Source: Panorpa germanica
Lineage: Eukaryota > Arthropoda > Insecta > Mecoptera > Panorpidae
DNA: 64,000 bases
Assembly (NCBI GenBank): GCA_963678705.1
Contig: OY783204.1
Coordinates: forward strand, 27,848,759 to 27,912,758
Reading direction: 5' to 3'
In this document: positions 62,901-64,000 of the stretch, piece by piece
Numbering within the stretch: the stretch's first letter is position 1
Layout: the number at the start of each line of letters is the position of its first letter
The notes under the pieces: generated by a model
Told to the model about the DNA's origin: nothing
Database searches by the model: none
Seen by the model: the letters and a program-made list of their open reading frames with translations, nothing else
Program-made: the position numbers and the translations under genes

Positions 62901-64000
62901 AATTAACTACGAGTACTTGTAAATATTCATTTATTTCTCTATCTTTGACCTTGGATTTGCACAGAATAAAAATTGGTTTACATTATAACATTTTCATGTT
63001 TATTTTGTTCAAATAGTTTTTCGTATATAAATAATTAAATTATGATATGTTTCTACGGCGGAGATAAGTCTGCATAATGATAGTCTATTTGTTTTTATAT
63101 TGATCACCTCATTCATTTTAATTACTTGCTAGATTGACCTTTACACTTTGCTATTGCGTACAATTTACGATTTGTATTTTCCCTTTCGTTTCAGCCTGCA
63201 ATAAATTAAATACAACCATAATAACACTTTCATTTATTATAATTTTTTCTTGTACATAAATGTATAAAAAGGTCATTTCTTTTAGTGTAGCGGTGTTGTA
63301 AATATGTAATAATCTTCAACAACATAATAAAAAGCCTACCTTAATAGAAGGTTCATAGGGGTAGTATCGTATAATACATACATATTTTTATTTTCAATTG
63401 ATTTTAATTCTGTTTTTCTCATTAAAAATTACACGCACTTGTTAAATGATTATCAAAAATGAAGCTAATAGTTCTAAACCATTATTAATGAGTACTATAC
63501 ATCGGTTTAATAATACATATTTATTATAAATTTATGAAACCTTTTTTTATATTATAAGTTATATTACACAACTATAAAACTTTTTTCTTTTTAATCTAAT
63601 CGTAAAGTTAATAAAACAAAAGTGAACATTAATTTTATGATAGTATTTAGTCATGAATAATTATAAACCAAGTTTTATTACAAAGCAGTGCTTTTTAAGT
63701 AAAATGTACTTATGATAATTTTAATTTATGATGTGTAGTAAAATTTCTATAGATAATACTTGCTGCGCCTGCAAGACGCAATCATAGTAACACATATTAT
63801 TTTATATTAAAATGTTTTTATCGTTTACAGCTTAATTCATCGAGATACCAAACCTACACCATTAATACATTGTCAAATGGGAAAAGGAGTCACAAGACGG
63901 CCTCCAATTCCATCTGATCATAGATCGGAAGCTCGACTACGTATAGATCCAAAAGTTCTTGTTTTTGTAGAAACTACTTATTCGAGATTAGGAAGAGAAA
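59962..64000 (+). CDS. sfl: Heparan sulfate N-deacetylase/N-sulfotransferase (sulfateless/NDST), 5' part only
   Basis: NDST is the bifunctional Golgi enzyme that removes N-acetyl groups from heparan sulfate glucosamine and adds N-sulfate. Exon 1 is 59962-60230 and exon 2 starts at 63831 and runs past the window edge, joined in phase (AG|C, Ser). The product starts with a polar His/Asn-rich cytoplasmic tail, then a signal-anchor TM at about 63-84 (RCVAGLVLLSLFMIVYYTHY), fitting a type II membrane protein. Exon 2 contains DPKVLVFVETTYSRLGRE, the start of the conserved NDST lumenal region. ATGs at 59962 and 59968 are both usable. The 3.6-kb intron holds a TTAA-MITE (60328-61013). The catalytic domains are outside the window. 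Confidence 0.88.
60328..61013 (+). mobile_element. Best preserved TTAA-MITE family member (copy E)
   Basis: TTAA at 60328-60331 leads into aagggagggagggggtaagg; the right end ccttacctccccc is followed by TTAA at 61010-61013, giving a 686-bp element. It lies 97 bp after the first sfl exon. Non-coding. Confidence 0.8.
61014..63830. other. sfl: Remainder of sfl intron
   Basis: AT-rich intron sequence with no exon-like or RNA-like signal that I can support. It ends in a pyrimidine stretch and the acceptor tcgtttacag. Confidence 0.6.

Overview
This window is nuclear DNA of an insect, most likely a moth or butterfly. Evidence is the strong AT bias, short GT-AG introns in genes with insect-like proteins, a TATA plus TCAGT-type arthropod core promoter, and abundant short non-autonomous DNA transposons and a tRNA-derived SINE. 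The order Lepidoptera is an inference from the repeat style and protein resemblance, not proven.

Layout. (1) 1-3.5 kb: repeats only. (2) 3.55-5.0 kb: a two-exon gene for a 57-residue secreted peptide ending in a cationic segment with a C-terminal Gly. (3) 7.5-13.5 kb, minus: a complete 20-exon TRAPPC8 (Trs85) gene, 1,512 residues, all phases closing. (4) 13.97-20.06 kb, plus: a nine-exon single-pass receptor-like protein (CUB, five LDL-receptor class A repeats, TM, PPxY tail; 643 residues), head-to-head with TRAPPC8. Its 3.6-kb intron holds an intronless DNAJA3/Tid1 gene on the other strand (487 residues). (5) 23.2-26.0 kb, plus: a seven-exon gene for a 772-residue mostly helical, probably nuclear protein that I do not recognise with certainty. 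(6) 26.8-27.9 kb, minus: complete five-exon eIF4E (207 residues), convergent with the preceding gene. (7) 27.9-59.96 kb: about 32 kb with no supportable coding exon, filled with MITEs, SINE pieces, foldback elements and tandem repeats. (8) 59.96-64.0 kb, plus: the first two coding exons of sulfateless (NDST, heparan sulfate N-deacetylase/N-sulfotransferase), running off the right edge.

The genes are mostly housekeeping and do not form one pathway: membrane traffic (TRAPPC8), mitochondrial protein folding (DNAJA3), translation initiation (eIF4E), heparan sulfate synthesis (sfl), and a lipoprotein-receptor-like surface protein. The most interesting items are the small amidation-type cationic peptide gene, the nested DNAJA3, the unidentified 772-residue protein, and the repeats. 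Among the repeats are two TTAA-flanked MITE families, a hAT-type MITE with a perfect 8-bp duplication splitting a 9-bp minisatellite, and an apparently identical 225-bp tandem duplication. All exon boundaries were read by eye from splice consensus and reading-phase continuity; no alignment was run.
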